Shown: one piece after another, positions 7,637 through 16,729 of the stretch | How the letters are laid out: every line of letters begins with the position of its first letter | How positions within the stretch are numbered: position 1 is the stretch's first letter | Assembly: GCF_011682235.2 (NCBI RefSeq) | Contig: NZ_CP076718.1 | Coordinates: 186,001 to 250,000 of the forward strand | Direction: 5' to 3' | DNA from: Rhodocaloribacter litoris | GTDB lineage: Bacteria > Bacteroidota > Rhodothermia > Rhodothermales > ISCAR-4553 | Length of the DNA: 64,000 bases | The notes under the pieces: generated by a model | Database searches by the model: none | The model's input: the letters and a program-made list of their open reading frames with translations, nothing else | What the model was told of the DNA's origin: nothing | Position numbers and translations under genes: made by a program

Positions 7637-10528
7637 TCAGAGGTTGTAGGTAAGGGACAGCTTGTACGTGACCCCGAGCCGGTAGCGCCGCGCCTCGAAC
7701 CGCCGGCCGTTGTATTCCTGCCCTTCGACGTAGTCGTCGTCGAGCAGGTTGGCGACGGCGAACCGGGCGTCGACGTTGCCGACGAGCCGCTGCTTCACGA
7801 CCAGGTTGAGGTCGTTGCGGCCGAACTCGAAAATGTTGGGCGTGCCGCCGATGCTCACGCGCGAGAGGCGCTTGCCGAAGCGGTTGAAGGACACGGACAC
7901 CGACGTGCCCCGTTCGAGGTGGTCGTAGGCGAGAGTCAGGTTGAAGACGTAGGGGGACTGCCCCTGGAACGGCCGCGTCGTGCCGATGTCGAAGCCCTCG
8001 GCGAACGCGAGTTCGCGCTCGGGCACGTCCGTCTCGGAGTGGATCAGCGCCAGGTTGGTGCTGACGGTCATGCGCCGGACGACGGGCAGCGCCACGAAGT
8101 CGAGCAGCTTGCGCACCTCGAACTCGACGCCCGCCACCCGGGCCCGCGGGACGTTCTGGTACGTCTCCTGGTCGTTGTTCGAGATGACGACGCGCTCGAT
8201 GGGGTGCTTGAAGTACTTGTAGAAGCCGCTGACGGCGAGCACCTCGCCGGGCCGCATGAACCACTCCCAGCGCACGTCATAGTTGTTGATGAGGGTACGC
8301 TGGAGGTCCGGGTTGCCGGCCGTCTGCCGCCCGCCGGCGAAGTCGAAAGCCGAGAACGGGGCCTTCTCCCGGAAGGTGGGCCGGGCCAGCGTGCGCGTGG
8401 CCGAGAAGCGGAGGTTCATGTTGTCCTGCAGCGCATAGACCACGTTGAGCGAGGGCAACACGTCGCGGTCGTCGAGCAGCCCCGGCGCCTTCGTCGAGTC
8501 CCGGCTGACGATCTCGAACGCGGCGGCTTCGTAGCGGGCCCCGCCGATGAGGCGCAGCCGCCGCGTCACCGTCAGCTCGGCCATGGCATAGGCGGCCGTC
8601 ACCTCCTGCGTCCCGTCGTAGTTGTTCGCGGCGATGCTGCCGTCGCGGATGGTGTTGCCGAAGACGAACCGCCCGTTGTTCTCCTCCAGGATGCCGATGT
8701 TATCCGGGCCGAAGTAGGCGTTGACGTCCCCGTTGAACACGCGAAAGGGGACGCTCCCTTCCACGTAGTCGAACTTACGCTCGCGGAAGGTGCGGTCTTT
8801 CTTCAGGTACGCCCCGCCCGTTTTGAGCTTGACCGGTGCGGCCAGGCCCAGGTCCACCGGCAGCTCCACGTTGAGTTGCACCTCACGGTTCTCCTCTTCG
8901 AGATCCCGGAAGAGGCGCGTTGGCGGCGTGGCGTTCGACGAGCCGAGCACCAGGTCGTAGACGCGGAACGTGGTGTCCTCGCGTACGACGTCGACGAACT
9001 GGTCGAAGAAGAAGCGCAGGTCCGGCTCTTCCTGCCGGGTGCCGGCGACGGAGGCCATCCAGTCGATGCGCACGGGCCGGAGGAAGTGCTCGCCGCGCAG
9101 CTGGCCGGAACGCACGCCGCGCTCGGTGTAGCGCAGCACGTACGTCTCGAAGCGGACCGTCTCGGGCGAGTTCTTCGGGAAGGGCCCGACGGCATAGCGG
9201 GCCTCGTGGTCGCTCACCTGCGACCGGTACAGGTTGACGCCCACCTGGTGATGCGGGTGCAGCTTGTAGGTCAGGTTCGCCAGCACCCCCCAGTTGACCG
9301 ACTCGGTGCCCTGCCGGTCGGCCAGGTCGTAGTCGACGAACAGTTCCTCGGCGTTGGGGTCGGTAAGGACGAACTGGGCCACGCGGCCGCCCTCGTAAGC
9401 CTTGAAGCCCCGGCTGTATGTGGCGCTGGCCACCACGCCGAGCGCCCGCCCGAAGACCGGCATCTGGGTGCCCAGCGAGGCCGCATAGCTCAGGTCCAGG
9501 CCGGAGCGGCGCGGAATGGGCACCATGACCGGGTTGAAGGCGCGGGTGAGCTGGTCGAGCTGCGCCGCCAGGGCCGGGTCGCGCCGGGCCTGCGTGGGCC
9601 GCGGGATCGCGAGGCCGGGCGATTGCAACAGTGACGGCAGGGCTCGGAGGCCGTCGTCAAAGCCGAGCCAGTCGGTGTCGCTCCGGGGTCCGGAGAGAAA
9701 ATCGTCCTTGAGCGAAGCCCGCGTGCTGTAGCCGGTCGTCGTGGTGAGTTGCAGGCCGAAGCGCTCGGGGAAGTCTTTCGTGCGGAGGTTGACGTTGCCG
9801 CCGGTGAAGTTACCGGGCTGGTCCGGCGTGAAGGTCTTCGTGGCGACGATGTTGTCGAGCAGGTTGGCCGGGAAGAGGTCGAACTGGGCGGCATTGCGGT
9901 CGGGGTCGGCGCTGGGGAGGGTGGCGCCGTTGAGTTGGGCGTTGCCGTAGCGCCCGCCCAGGCCGCGCACGTAGACGTACTTGCCGCCCACCACAGAGGC
10001 ACCGGTGACGCGGCTCATGGCCTCGGCGGCGTCCCCCGCGCCGGCCTGCGCCATGGCCCGGGCGCTGATGGCATCGCTGACGGCGATGGCTTTCGCGCGG
10101 TCCTTGAGCAGCACGGCGTCGTTGTTACGCAGGGCGCGGGCCTCCACCACCACCTCGCCCCCGACCTCCACGGCCTCCTCGACGAGGCTCATATCCACAC
10201 GGATCACCGCACCCGCCTTCACCTCCACGCCCCCGACGCGTGCATCCCGGAAGCCCAGATACGAAAACACCAGGGTGTACGTCCCCGGTGCCACCCGCTC
10301 GATGGTATAGCGCCCATCGAGGTCGGTCGTAGCGCCGGTGGTGGTGCCGTCGAGCACCACGTTGGCCCCGATGAGCGTCTCGCCCGTGCCGGCATCGACC
10401 ACCACCCCGGTGATCTTGCCGGTTTGCTGTGCCCGTGCGGGCATCACACCCGGCAGCAGGCCCAGAAGCAGCACCCCCAGGCTCCACACCACGCCGGACC
10501 CGTTCCGTCGTACCATCGAATCTATCAT
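7637..10528 (-). CDS. large TonB-dependent outer-membrane receptor
   Basis: The 963-residue product has a signal peptide ending near PARAQQ (residue 35), a carboxypeptidase-regulatory-like domain (about 36-125, GVVVDAGTGETLIGANV), a plug with VYVRGLGGRYGNAQLNG and LLDNIVATKTFTPDQPGNF (about 130-250) and a long beta-barrel ending in YKLSLTYNL. This is the large receptor subtype often found beside a sorting-tail secreted protein in Bacteroidota. The ligand cannot be read from sequence; the upstream Pho-box-like array suggests phosphate or a phosphorylated compound (inference). Both an ATG at 10528 and one at 10516 are possible starts; neither has a strong ribosome site. Confidence 0.9.
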   Translation of the reverse strand: MIDSMVRRNGSGVVWSLGVLLLGLLPGVMPARAQQTGKITGVVVDAGTGETLIGANVVLDGTTTGATTDLDGRYTIERVAPGTYTLVFSYLGFRDARVGGVEVKAGAVIRVDMSLVEEAVEVGGEVVVEARALRNNDAVLLKDRAKAIAVSDAISARAMAQAGAGDAAEAMSRVTGASVVGGKYVYVRGLGGRYGNAQLNGATLPSADPDRNAAQFDLFPANLLDNIVATKTFTPDQPGNFTGGNVNLRTKDFPERFGLQLTTTTGYSTRASLKDDFLSGPRSDTDWLGFDDGLRALPSLLQSPGLAIPRPTQARRDPALAAQLDQLTRAFNPVMVPIPRRSGLDLSYAASLGTQMPVFGRALGVVASATYSRGFKAYEGGRVAQFVLTDPNAEELFVDYDLADRQGTESVNWGVLANLTYKLHPHHQVGVNLYRSQVSDHEARYAVGPFPKNSPETVRFETYVLRYTERGVRSGQLRGEHFLRPVRIDWMASVAGTRQEEPDLRFFFDQFVDVVREDTTFRVYDLVLGSSNATPPTRLFRDLEEENREVQLNVELPVDLGLAAPVKLKTGGAYLKKDRTFRERKFDYVEGSVPFRVFNGDVNAYFGPDNIGILEENNGRFVFGNTIRDGSIAANNYDGTQEVTAAYAMAELTVTRRLRLIGGARYEAAAFEIVSRDSTKAPGLLDDRDVLPSLNVVYALQDNMNLRFSATRTLARPTFREKAPFSAFDFAGGRQTAGNPDLQRTLINNYDVRWEWFMRPGEVLAVSGFYKYFKHPIERVVISNNDQETYQNVPRARVAGVEFEVRKLLDFVALPVVRRMTVSTNLALIHSETDVPERELAFAEGFDIGTTRPFQGQSPYVFNLTLAYDHLERGTSVSVSFNRFGKRLSRVSIGGTPNIFEFGRNDLNLVVKQRLVGNVDARFAVANLLDDDYVEGQEYNGRRFEARRYRLGVTYKLSLTYNL

Positions 10529-10598
10529 CAGGTTGGTTCGTCTGCGATGCCGCCGGCCGCGATGAGGCCCGGCAGCGAGCGCAAACTATTCCCCTGAT

Positions 10599-10635
10599 GT
10601 TAACCCGGCGTTACGAGCACGTTATCGCTGGTTTA
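10599..10635 (-). promoter_or_regulatory. Pho-box-like array: four boxes at exact 11-bp spacing
   Basis: On the plus strand GTTA occurs at 10599, 10610 and 10621, and TTTA at 10632, each 11 bases apart. Read on the coding (minus) strand this is a series of NTAAC boxes of 7 bases separated by 4-base spacers, the layout of PhoB-type operators and close to the YTTAAC cyanobacterial Pho box. The array ends about 70 bases before the receptor start; AATAGT just downstream could serve as a -10 element. An OmpR/PhoB-type regulator is the third gene downstream. Confidence 0.55.
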
Positions 10636-10898
10636 ATTCCCGGCCTGCTCTTCCCGCGTCGGTGCTTCCGTCGGGGAGAGGCCGGTCACCCGGCACTGCA
10701 ACGGCTCATGTGCCCCCCTTCGTAGCAGGACTCCGGCCTCAAGACGGCGGGGGACGCCGTGTTCCGAAGTGCCTTCGTGCCGGGACCGTGTCTTGCCTTC
10801 TACCCGCCACGAAGCCTTTCCCGTCCCCCCCGACACACTGGCCATGTGTGTTCATGTTTGCGTCCGCACTGAAAAGCGGTCCTTCGGCCTTCACGGGG
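10636..10898. other. intergenic stretch with no recognised gene
   Basis: Between the operator array and the end of the M24 peptidase gene both strands lack a convincing reading frame. I see no terminator with a T run and no known RNA structure here. Confidence 0.5.
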
Positions 10899-11966
10899 TC
10901 AGAGCACGATGAGCTCCTTCGGTGCGGTGGTCAGGTTCTCGCAGCCGCCGTCGTGCAGGACGACGATGTCCTCGATGCGCACGCCGAAACGACCGGGCAG
11001 GTAGATGCCCGGCTCGATGGTCACGGCCGCACCGGCCGGAAGCGCCTCCTCCGAACGAAACGAAACGGCGGGCCATTCGTGGGTTTGCAGGCCGATACCG
11101 TGACCGAGGCTGTGGGGAAAGTATTCCGCATAGCCGGCCGCCGCGATGACGTCCCGGGCGGCTGCATCCAGTTCCCGCGCGATGATGCCGGCCCGGGCCG
11201 CCGCCAGGGCCTGACGCTGTGCGGCGCGCACGACGTCGTAGACCCGCCGCGCCTCCTCGCCCGGCTCGCCGACGGCCACCGTCCGCGTCAGATCCGAGGC
11301 ATACCCGTCCACGACGCCCCCGAAGTCGAGCACGACGAGGTCGCCCGTTTCGATCTTCCGATGCGTCGGACGGGCATGGGGCAGGGCGCCGTTCGGCCCG
11401 GCGGCCACGATGGGCTCGAAGGCCATCCGCTCGGCCCCATGCCGGAGATGACGATAGACGATCTCCGCCGCCACCTCGCGTTCGGTCATCCCCGGGCGCA
11501 GCAGGTCGAGCAACTCGGAAAAGACGGCTTCCGTGAGGCGCTGGGCCCGGCGGATGCACGCGACCTCTTCCGGCGCTTTCTCCGCCACCAGCCGCACCAG
11601 CAGTTGCTCCACCGGGTGCCAGGCAACGTCCGGAAAAAGCGCCCGGAGCCGTGCCTGCCCGGCCAGCGTGACGTGTTCGGCCTGCAGGAGCACCTTTTCT
11701 CCCGCCTCGAACAGCCCGGCTTCGGCCGCATAGCCCAGGAGATCGTAGCCCGGCGCGTGCACCGCGGCGTCCCGCACCTCGCGCTCCGCCTGCACGCGGT
11801 AGCGCCCGTCGGTGATCAGATGCGCCGCTCCGGGCCGAACGATGAGCACCCCGTTCGAGCCGGTGAAGCCGCACGCCCACCGCACGTCGGGCAGGGACGT
11901 GATCAGCGCCGCGCCGGCCTCCTGCCGGGCACACAGGGCACGGATCCGGTCAAGACGGGTGGGCAT
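10899..11966 (-). CDS. M24 family metallopeptidase, Xaa-Pro dipeptidase/aminopeptidase-like
   Basis: The 355-residue protein has the creatinase-like N domain (about 1-125) and the pita-bread catalytic domain. All five metal ligands are visible: Asp in VVLDFGG, Asp in ASDLTRT, His in SLGHGIGL, Glu in IEPGIYLPG and Glu in RIEDIVV. This marks an active dimetal Xaa-Pro peptidase and excludes creatinase, which lacks the metal site. It would hydrolyse X-Pro peptide bonds in the cytoplasm. It is the last gene of a minus-strand set PfkB kinase - creatininase-like - M24 with gaps of 79-86 bases, so cotranscription is likely although a shared pathway is not evident. Confidence 0.93.
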   Translation of the reverse strand: MPTRLDRIRALCARQEAGAALITSLPDVRWACGFTGSNGVLIVRPGAAHLITDGRYRVQAEREVRDAAVHAPGYDLLGYAAEAGLFEAGEKVLLQAEHVTLAGQARLRALFPDVAWHPVEQLLVRLVAEKAPEEVACIRRAQRLTEAVFSELLDLLRPGMTEREVAAEIVYRHLRHGAERMAFEPIVAAGPNGALPHARPTHRKIETGDLVVLDFGGVVDGYASDLTRTVAVGEPGEEARRVYDVVRAAQRQALAAARAGIIARELDAAARDVIAAAGYAEYFPHSLGHGIGLQTHEWPAVSFRSEEALPAGAAVTIEPGIYLPGRFGVRIEDIVVLHDGGCENLTTAPKELIVL

Positions 11967-12045
11967 GGTTTGGGGTTGAGGGAGAGCTTACGAGCGACGA
12001 AGTGACGCGGCCCGGAAGGCAGCACGGTGCTCATCCGCCGGGCGG

Positions 12046-12822
12046 TCATCCACCCGGCTCGTCCTCGTACAGGTCGGCGGGGTCGGCGGCGGCCAGGTCG
12101 ATGAGGAAGCCGGCGATCCGGTCGGCGACGGCTGCCACGTATCGCCGGCCCTTCTCGGCCGTCGCCCGGGACGGATCGCCGACGCCGGTGTCCACGGTGG
12201 CCCGGCTCCACTGGCGCGGGGTCCATGCCCACCCTTCCCGCAGCGCCCGCACGCGGAACGGCCGCGACGCCCCCGAACCGGCCTCGGCGAGGGGTCGCAC
12301 GAGGGACGGCGCCACGTGCAGCATCACGCTCGTCTCCATCTCCCCGGCGTGATCTCCCGGCTCGTCGAAGAAGCCGGCAGGGTCGACCACCGCGTACCAG
12401 TTCAACGTGCAGAGAAAAACGCCGGGAAACTGCGGCTGGAGCTCGCGGATCATCTGACGGAAGTCGTTTCCTCCATGCCCGTTCATGACCACGAGCTTCG
12501 GTATGCCCTGGCGGGCGAGGGCGTCGACGACGTCGCGGAGGACGGCGGCCTGCGTGCTCGGGTTCATGTTGATGTCCAGCCGGATGTCAAGCTGGCCGGT
12601 GTTGACGCCGAACGGGATGGTCGGCAGCACGACGACCCGGGCTCCGGCCTCCCAGGCCCGGCGGGCCGCCTCGGCGGCAATGTGATCACACTGGATCGTA
12701 TCCGTTGCGTAGGGCAGGTGATAGTTGTGTGCCTCGGTGGCTCCCCAGGGCAAGACCGCCACCTCGTACGGGGTCTCCCGTACCGTGCGCCAGTTCGTTT
12801 CGGCCAGGATGTAAGGTCGCAT
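12046..12822 (-). CDS. creatininase family protein
   Basis: The 258-residue product has the creatininase-fold metal site: WGATEAHNYHLPYATD (Glu, His and Asp, about residues 26-41), the NGHGGND loop (about residue 117) and a Glu in DHAGEMETS (about residue 170). Members hydrolyse cyclic or open-chain amides, including creatinine and formamidopyrimidines, or act in mycofactocin and F420-related pathways; the substrate of this one is unknown. The change of the usual HGPH to HNYH within the first motif is a subfamily feature rather than loss of ligands. The ATG at 12822 gives the natural start MRPYILAETNW. It lies between a PfkB kinase and an M24 peptidase on the same strand. Confidence 0.88.
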   Translation of the reverse strand: MRPYILAETNWRTVRETPYEVAVLPWGATEAHNYHLPYATDTIQCDHIAAEAARRAWEAGARVVVLPTIPFGVNTGQLDIRLDINMNPSTQAAVLRDVVDALARQGIPKLVVMNGHGGNDFRQMIRELQPQFPGVFLCTLNWYAVVDPAGFFDEPGDHAGEMETSVMLHVAPSLVRPLAEAGSGASRPFRVRALREGWAWTPRQWSRATVDTGVGDPSRATAEKGRRYVAAVADRIAGFLIDLAAADPADLYEDEPGG

Positions 12823-12908
12823 AGAGATCAGTAGGGGTGTGCGTCTCGGCATACAGGTGTGCCCCCCGCCGCGTACACGCCGAGAACCGGGGCAGGCTGC
12901 CCGGGCGA

Positions 12909-13778
12909 TCACGGCACACGGGGCACGTCGCAGCGGAGGAGGGCTCCGGGAATATACTGCCCGGCCACGTGCCGTGCCGCGATGTGGGCGGCATGGGCGG
13001 CGGCCTCCTCCACCGCCTGGCCGTCGCGGAGGCGGGCCGTGAGGTAGGCCGCGAAGAAGACGTCGCCGGCCCCGGTGGGGTCGGCCGGACCGTGCACCGG
13101 CACGCCGGCGTAGGGCGTGACCTGCCCGGCCCGCTCGAACACCCGTCCCCCCTGCCGGCCCCCGGTGACGACGAGCTCCCGCAGATCGAACCGCTGCATG
13201 AGGGCCGGCACGTCGAGGCCGAACGCATCCAGGACCGTTGCGAGCTCGACGGCATCCGCCTTCACGTAGTCGGCACCGGCCAGCGCTGCCGCGATTCGCG
13301 GATCGACCTGCCGCTCGACGCGGCCCTTCCGGACGCGGCGCGTGTAGCCCTGCACGTCGAGGCTCTTCGGTGCCTTCGCCGCGGCAACGAGGTGCAGCAG
13401 GTCCGCGGCCAGGTCGTCCGGATGCAGGGGACCGAGGTGGATGAGTTCGACCCCGTCGAGGGCGGCGCGGGCGCAGGCCGCCGTCACGGGCGCAGCCGCC
13501 GCCGGCATCTCCTGCCGGCGGTCGTCCCCCAGCACGTGGTTCACGAAGCGGGTCGTACGGGGCGACGGGCCGAAAAACACCCGGATGCCGGCGCGTTCCA
13601 GCCCCCCGAAGAAGCCCCGATCCGCCGGTGCGATGCGGGCCACCACCCGCACGTCGAGGCCGTGCAGGCGAAACGTGTGGCCGGCATACGTCACCACCCC
13701 GCCGGGCCGGACGGTGGCATGCCCGGCCTGCTCCACCCGGTCGATGGTCGCCGATCCGATGACGACGACGTGCTGCAT
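12909..13778 (-). CDS. PfkB family carbohydrate/nucleoside kinase
   Basis: The 289-residue protein shows the PfkB fold with an N-terminal MQHVVVIGSATIDRV strand, a GGVVTYAG substrate loop near residue 26 and the C-terminal signature DPTGAGDVFFAAYL (about residue 235), where the Asp is the catalytic base and GAGD forms the anion hole. It transfers phosphate from ATP to a sugar or nucleoside; the short N-terminal substrate region is closer to archaeal-type nucleoside kinases than to ribokinase, but this is a weak impression. It starts 124 bases from the divergent glycosyltransferase and is the first gene of the run leading to the creatininase-like and M24 genes. Confidence 0.88.
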   Translation of the reverse strand: MQHVVVIGSATIDRVEQAGHATVRPGGVVTYAGHTFRLHGLDVRVVARIAPADRGFFGGLERAGIRVFFGPSPRTTRFVNHVLGDDRRQEMPAAAAPVTAACARAALDGVELIHLGPLHPDDLAADLLHLVAAAKAPKSLDVQGYTRRVRKGRVERQVDPRIAAALAGADYVKADAVELATVLDAFGLDVPALMQRFDLRELVVTGGRQGGRVFERAGQVTPYAGVPVHGPADPTGAGDVFFAAYLTARLRDGQAVEEAAAHAAHIAARHVAGQYIPGALLRCDVPRVP

Positions 13779-13902
13779 GAGAAACGGGAAGATCCGAGGA
13801 ACGATGGCCCGCGACGTGCGCAGGACGACGGCAAAATACGGCGATGGAACTTCAGCGTCACACGCGGCTTCTCCGAGCGGTATCTCATCCCCAGCGCCGC
13901 CG

Positions 13903-14982
13903 ATGGTTGTCCTGATCGCCGTCCTCCACACCGTGCTCTTTGCCGTCCTGCTCGCCAACCTGGCTCACCTTCGACGGCATCGTACGGTACGTCTCGGACG
14001 CGTCACGCGTCCGACTCCCGGCGCCCGGCCGCGCGTCTCGGTCATCATTCCGGCACGAAACGAGGAGGCCAACCTGCGCCGCCTGCTGCCGTCGCTCCTC
14101 TCCCAGCGCTACCCTGCCTTCGAGGTGATCGTGTACGACGATGCTTCGGACGACGGCACGCCCGGGGTGCTCCGCTCCTTCGCCGGCGACGAGCGCCTGA
14201 CCCTGCTCCGGGGCGAAGGCCCACCGCCCGGCTGGGTGGGCAAAGTGTACGCGCTCGAACAGGCCGCCCGGCACGCCCGGGGGGACCGGCTCCTCTTCCT
14301 CGATGCCGATGCCGAGCTGACCGACCCCGAAGCCCTGGAACGGCTCGTCGCCCGGTATGAGGCCCTCCCCGGAGACGCCGTGCTCACGGGCCTGACCCAC
14401 CTCCGGGGCGGCGGGGCCCTTCTGGTGAGCCTCGTGCCCAACGCCATCCTGGCCGGTCTCCCCTGGCCGCTCGCCCGCAGGCTGCGCCGGCCCGTGCTCG
14501 GTGCCGTCAACGGGCAGTGCTGGATGATCGACACCGCCACCTACCGGCGCCTCGAACCCCACCGGCACGTCCGGGCCGAGGTGCTCGAAGACGTGATGAT
14601 CGGGCGCTACCTCCTGGCCCACGGCCGCGTGCCCACCCTGGTGGATGTGCAGGACGAGGTGCGGGTGTACATGTACGCCGGCCTGGCCGAAGCCTGGCGG
14701 GGGTTCCGCAAGAACGCCTACCTGATCATGGGCGGTACCCCCTTCCGGTTTCTCGCCACCTTCACCGCGTTCGTCCTCGCCTACGTCGCCGCGCCGTTCG
14801 TCTCCCCGTGGTTCCTGCTCTCGGTCTACCTGCTCAAGCGGATCACCGACCGGCAGACCGGATTCCCGCCGTGGGTCTCCCTGCTCGCCCCCCTCTCCTT
14901 CACCCTGGGCGCCCTCCTGCAGGCCGACTCTTTCGCCAGCCATCTGATGGGACGGGTCACGTGGAAAGGACGAAACGTCTGA
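13903..14982 (+). CDS. family 2 glycosyltransferase (CrtQ/CruC/HpnB-like)
   Basis: The 359-residue protein has an N-terminal membrane segment (MVVLIAVLHTVLFAVLLANL), a GT2 catalytic domain with VSVIIPARNEEANL, YDDASDDGT and FLDADAELTD (the DxD-type metal site), and two or three C-terminal hydrophobic segments followed by VTWKGRNV. This architecture, including the terminal V-WKGR, is shared with the carotenoid glycosyltransferase CrtQ and hopanoid-associated HpnB. With a carotenoid operon 5 kb away, a role in glycosylating a carotenoid is plausible but is inference. The ATG at 13903 places the membrane segment at the N terminus. Confidence 0.85.
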   Translation: MVVLIAVLHTVLFAVLLANLAHLRRHRTVRLGRVTRPTPGARPRVSVIIPARNEEANLRRLLPSLLSQRYPAFEVIVYDDASDDGTPGVLRSFAGDERLTLLRGEGPPPGWVGKVYALEQAARHARGDRLLFLDADAELTDPEALERLVARYEALPGDAVLTGLTHLRGGGALLVSLVPNAILAGLPWPLARRLRRPVLGAVNGQCWMIDTATYRRLEPHRHVRAEVLEDVMIGRYLLAHGRVPTLVDVQDEVRVYMYAGLAEAWRGFRKNAYLIMGGTPFRFLATFTAFVLAYVAAPFVSPWFLLSVYLLKRITDRQTGFPPWVSLLAPLSFTLGALLQADSFASHLMGRVTWKGRNV

Positions 14983-15205
14983 CCCCTTTTTTCTGAGAAG
15001 CACGAAACGTATTATAGCGGGGGTCCCTCGCCGGTCGAGGGCGCCCCGGGGAACCAGACCACAGCGGACGTGCGATGCGCCCGGGCAGTGCATGCACGCC
15101 GGGCTTCCATCCATCGCTTCGCCCGCCGCACCGGGCGTCCCGGATTCCCCCGAACATCGAAGCCGGCTCTCCGGCCTCCGTGCCCCCGTTCGCCCTTCGA
15201 AGCCG

Positions 15206-15481
15206 ATGCGTATCTCCCTGATCCTTTCGCTCTTCATGGCGGTCTTTGCTCTCACGAATCCCGACCCCGTGACGATCGACTTCGGCTTCTTCGAAACCAC
15301 GGGCCCCACAGCCCTCGTCATCCTCGTCACGTTCGTCCTGGGCATCGTGGTAGGCGTCCTGTTCATGCTGCCGGGCCGGATCAAACAGGCCCGGAGGCTG
15401 GCCCGGCAGGCCCGGGAACGCGAGAGCGCCGCGCAGGACACCGGCCCGACCTACACCCCGCCGGCACCGCCCCTTCCCTGA
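15206..15481 (+). CDS. LapA-domain (DUF1049) membrane protein
   Basis: The 91-residue protein has two transmembrane segments (about 2-14 and 30-50) with the DPVTIDFGFF loop and the LGIVVGVLFMLPGRIKQARR border typical of the LapA/DUF1049 domain, then a short charged, Pro-rich tail. Proteobacterial LapA works with LapB in lipopolysaccharide assembly control; single-domain versions in other phyla have no proven role. It stands 13 bases before the LD-carboxypeptidase gene, so the two are probably cotranscribed. The frame is open upstream, but the ATG at 15206 gives the family length. Confidence 0.85.
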   Translation: MRISLILSLFMAVFALTNPDPVTIDFGFFETTGPTALVILVTFVLGIVVGVLFMLPGRIKQARRLARQARERESAAQDTGPTYTPPAPPLP

Positions 15482-15494
15482 TTCCCGACGGCCC

Positions 15495-16448
15495 ATGTAT
15501 AGTTCCTTCCCGGGGATCGGCGCCCTGCACCCCGGCGACCGCGTCGCCGTCATAGCCCCGGGCAGCCCTCCACAGGACGCAACCGCGCTCTCTGCCGGGC
15601 TCCAACGTCTGGAATCGGCCGGGTTGTTCGTGGAAGTCGCTCCCAACGTGCAGGCGCGGTACGGATACCTGGCCGGCACGGACGCCACCCGCCTGGACGC
15701 CCTGAACGCCTACCTCCGGCGCTCCGACGTGAAGGCGCTTTTCTGCGTGCGCGGGGGCTACGGCGCCCTGCGCCTGCTCCCGGGGCTCGACTACGAAGCC
15801 GCCCGGCGCCATCCGAAGCTGCTCGTCGGCTACAGCGACGTCACCGCCCTTCACCTGGCCCTCCACCACCGGGCCGGATGGCGCGGCCTCTCGGGCCCGA
15901 TGGTGGCCGTCGACTGGGGCATCCTCGACCCCGACAGCGAGCGCCTCTTCTTCGAACTGGCGACCGGCGCCCGGCCCGACCCGCTCCTCGGCCCGGGCGG
16001 CGAAGCGCTCGAACCCGTCCGCCCCGGCACGGCCGAAGGCATCCTCCTCGGCGGCAACCTGTCCGTGCTCACCCGGCTCGTGGGCACCCCGTACCTGCCC
16101 CCGCTCGACGGTGCGATCCTCTTCCTCGAAGACGTCGGCGAAGCCCCCTACCGCCTCGACGGACTCCTGGCCCACCTCCGCCTCGCCGGCCTGCTCGATC
16201 GTCTCGGAGGCGTCGTCCTGGGCGGCTTCACCGAGTGCACCCCTCCTCCGGATCGACCCTCCCTCTCCCTCGAACAGGTCTTCGACGACTACTTCGGGAA
16301 AGCTCCTTACCCGGTGGCCCGTGGCCTCGTCTACGGGCACTTCCCTGTCAAAAGCACCGTGCCCGTCGGCGTACGGGCCCGCCTGACGGTCACCGCCACC
16401 TCGGCCACGCTCTCGGTGCTCGAACCGGTGGTCGAAGCGTCCCCCTGA
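15495..16448 (+). CDS. LD-carboxypeptidase (peptidase S66)
   Basis: The 317-residue product has the S66 catalytic set: nucleophile Ser in VGYSDVTALH (about residue 118), Glu in FLEDVGEAPYR (about 213) and His in VYGHFPVKS (about 281), plus the conserved RGGYGALRLLPGLDY segment. Such enzymes remove the terminal D-Ala from murein tetrapeptides during cell-wall recycling in the cytoplasm; related MccF proteins cleave microcin-type conjugates. Nothing here points to immunity, so recycling is preferred. It is preceded closely by the LapA-like gene. Confidence 0.92.
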   Translation: MYSSFPGIGALHPGDRVAVIAPGSPPQDATALSAGLQRLESAGLFVEVAPNVQARYGYLAGTDATRLDALNAYLRRSDVKALFCVRGGYGALRLLPGLDYEAARRHPKLLVGYSDVTALHLALHHRAGWRGLSGPMVAVDWGILDPDSERLFFELATGARPDPLLGPGGEALEPVRPGTAEGILLGGNLSVLTRLVGTPYLPPLDGAILFLEDVGEAPYRLDGLLAHLRLAGLLDRLGGVVLGGFTECTPPPDRPSLSLEQVFDDYFGKAPYPVARGLVYGHFPVKSTVPVGVRARLTVTATSATLSVLEPVVEASP

Positions 16449-16453
16449 GCGGT

Positions 16454-16729
16454 TCAGCAGGAAAGAATCACCGGCCGGCCATACCCGTCGAGGCGGCTGC
16501 GGCTCATCTTCTCCGCCAGCTCCTCGGCGGTGTAGGCCACGATGACACGCGAGAGGCCGAGCCGGGTGGCGCTGAACACCTGCCGGTGGTGCGCCGGGCC
16601 GGCGACACAGACCCACGGCTTCCAGCCGGGAGGCACCGGCGCGTCGGGATGCCTGCTTTCAAAGCGCTCCGCCGCCCGCAGCACGGTCGCCCGCTGCTCC
16701 GTCGTCCAGTCTCCGGCGAAATGAACCAT
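16454..16729 (-). CDS. hypothetical 91-residue protein
   Basis: I do not recognise a family. The product MVHFAGDWTTEQRATVLRAAERFESRHPDAPVPP... is soluble, with one amphipathic helix at the N terminus and the segment WVCVAGPAHHRQVFSATRLG in the middle; no signal peptide or membrane segment is seen. A longer form could begin at a GTG at 16807 but its extra residues look non-coding. It converges on the LD-carboxypeptidase gene with only 5 bases between stop codons. There is no clear ribosome site, so the start is uncertain. Confidence 0.55.
   Translation of the reverse strand: MVHFAGDWTTEQRATVLRAAERFESRHPDAPVPPGWKPWVCVAGPAHHRQVFSATRLGLSRVIVAYTAEELAEKMSRSRLDGYGRPVILSC

Noticed and set aside
6079-7653. 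Long plus-strand frame opposite the secreted protein gene
   Set aside because: Arg/Pro/Val-rich translation without domains; antisense shadow caused by high GC. The same applies to 7448-9634, 19788-21392, 21553-23859, 54390-55910 and 58699-60963.
10899-12822. Creatinine degradation pair (creatininase plus creatinase)
   Set aside because: The M24 protein keeps all five metal ligands, which creatinase lacks, so it is a peptidase.
15495-16448. MccF-type microcin immunity protein
   Set aside because: Same S66 family, but neighbours show no microcin genes; cell-wall recycling is more likely.
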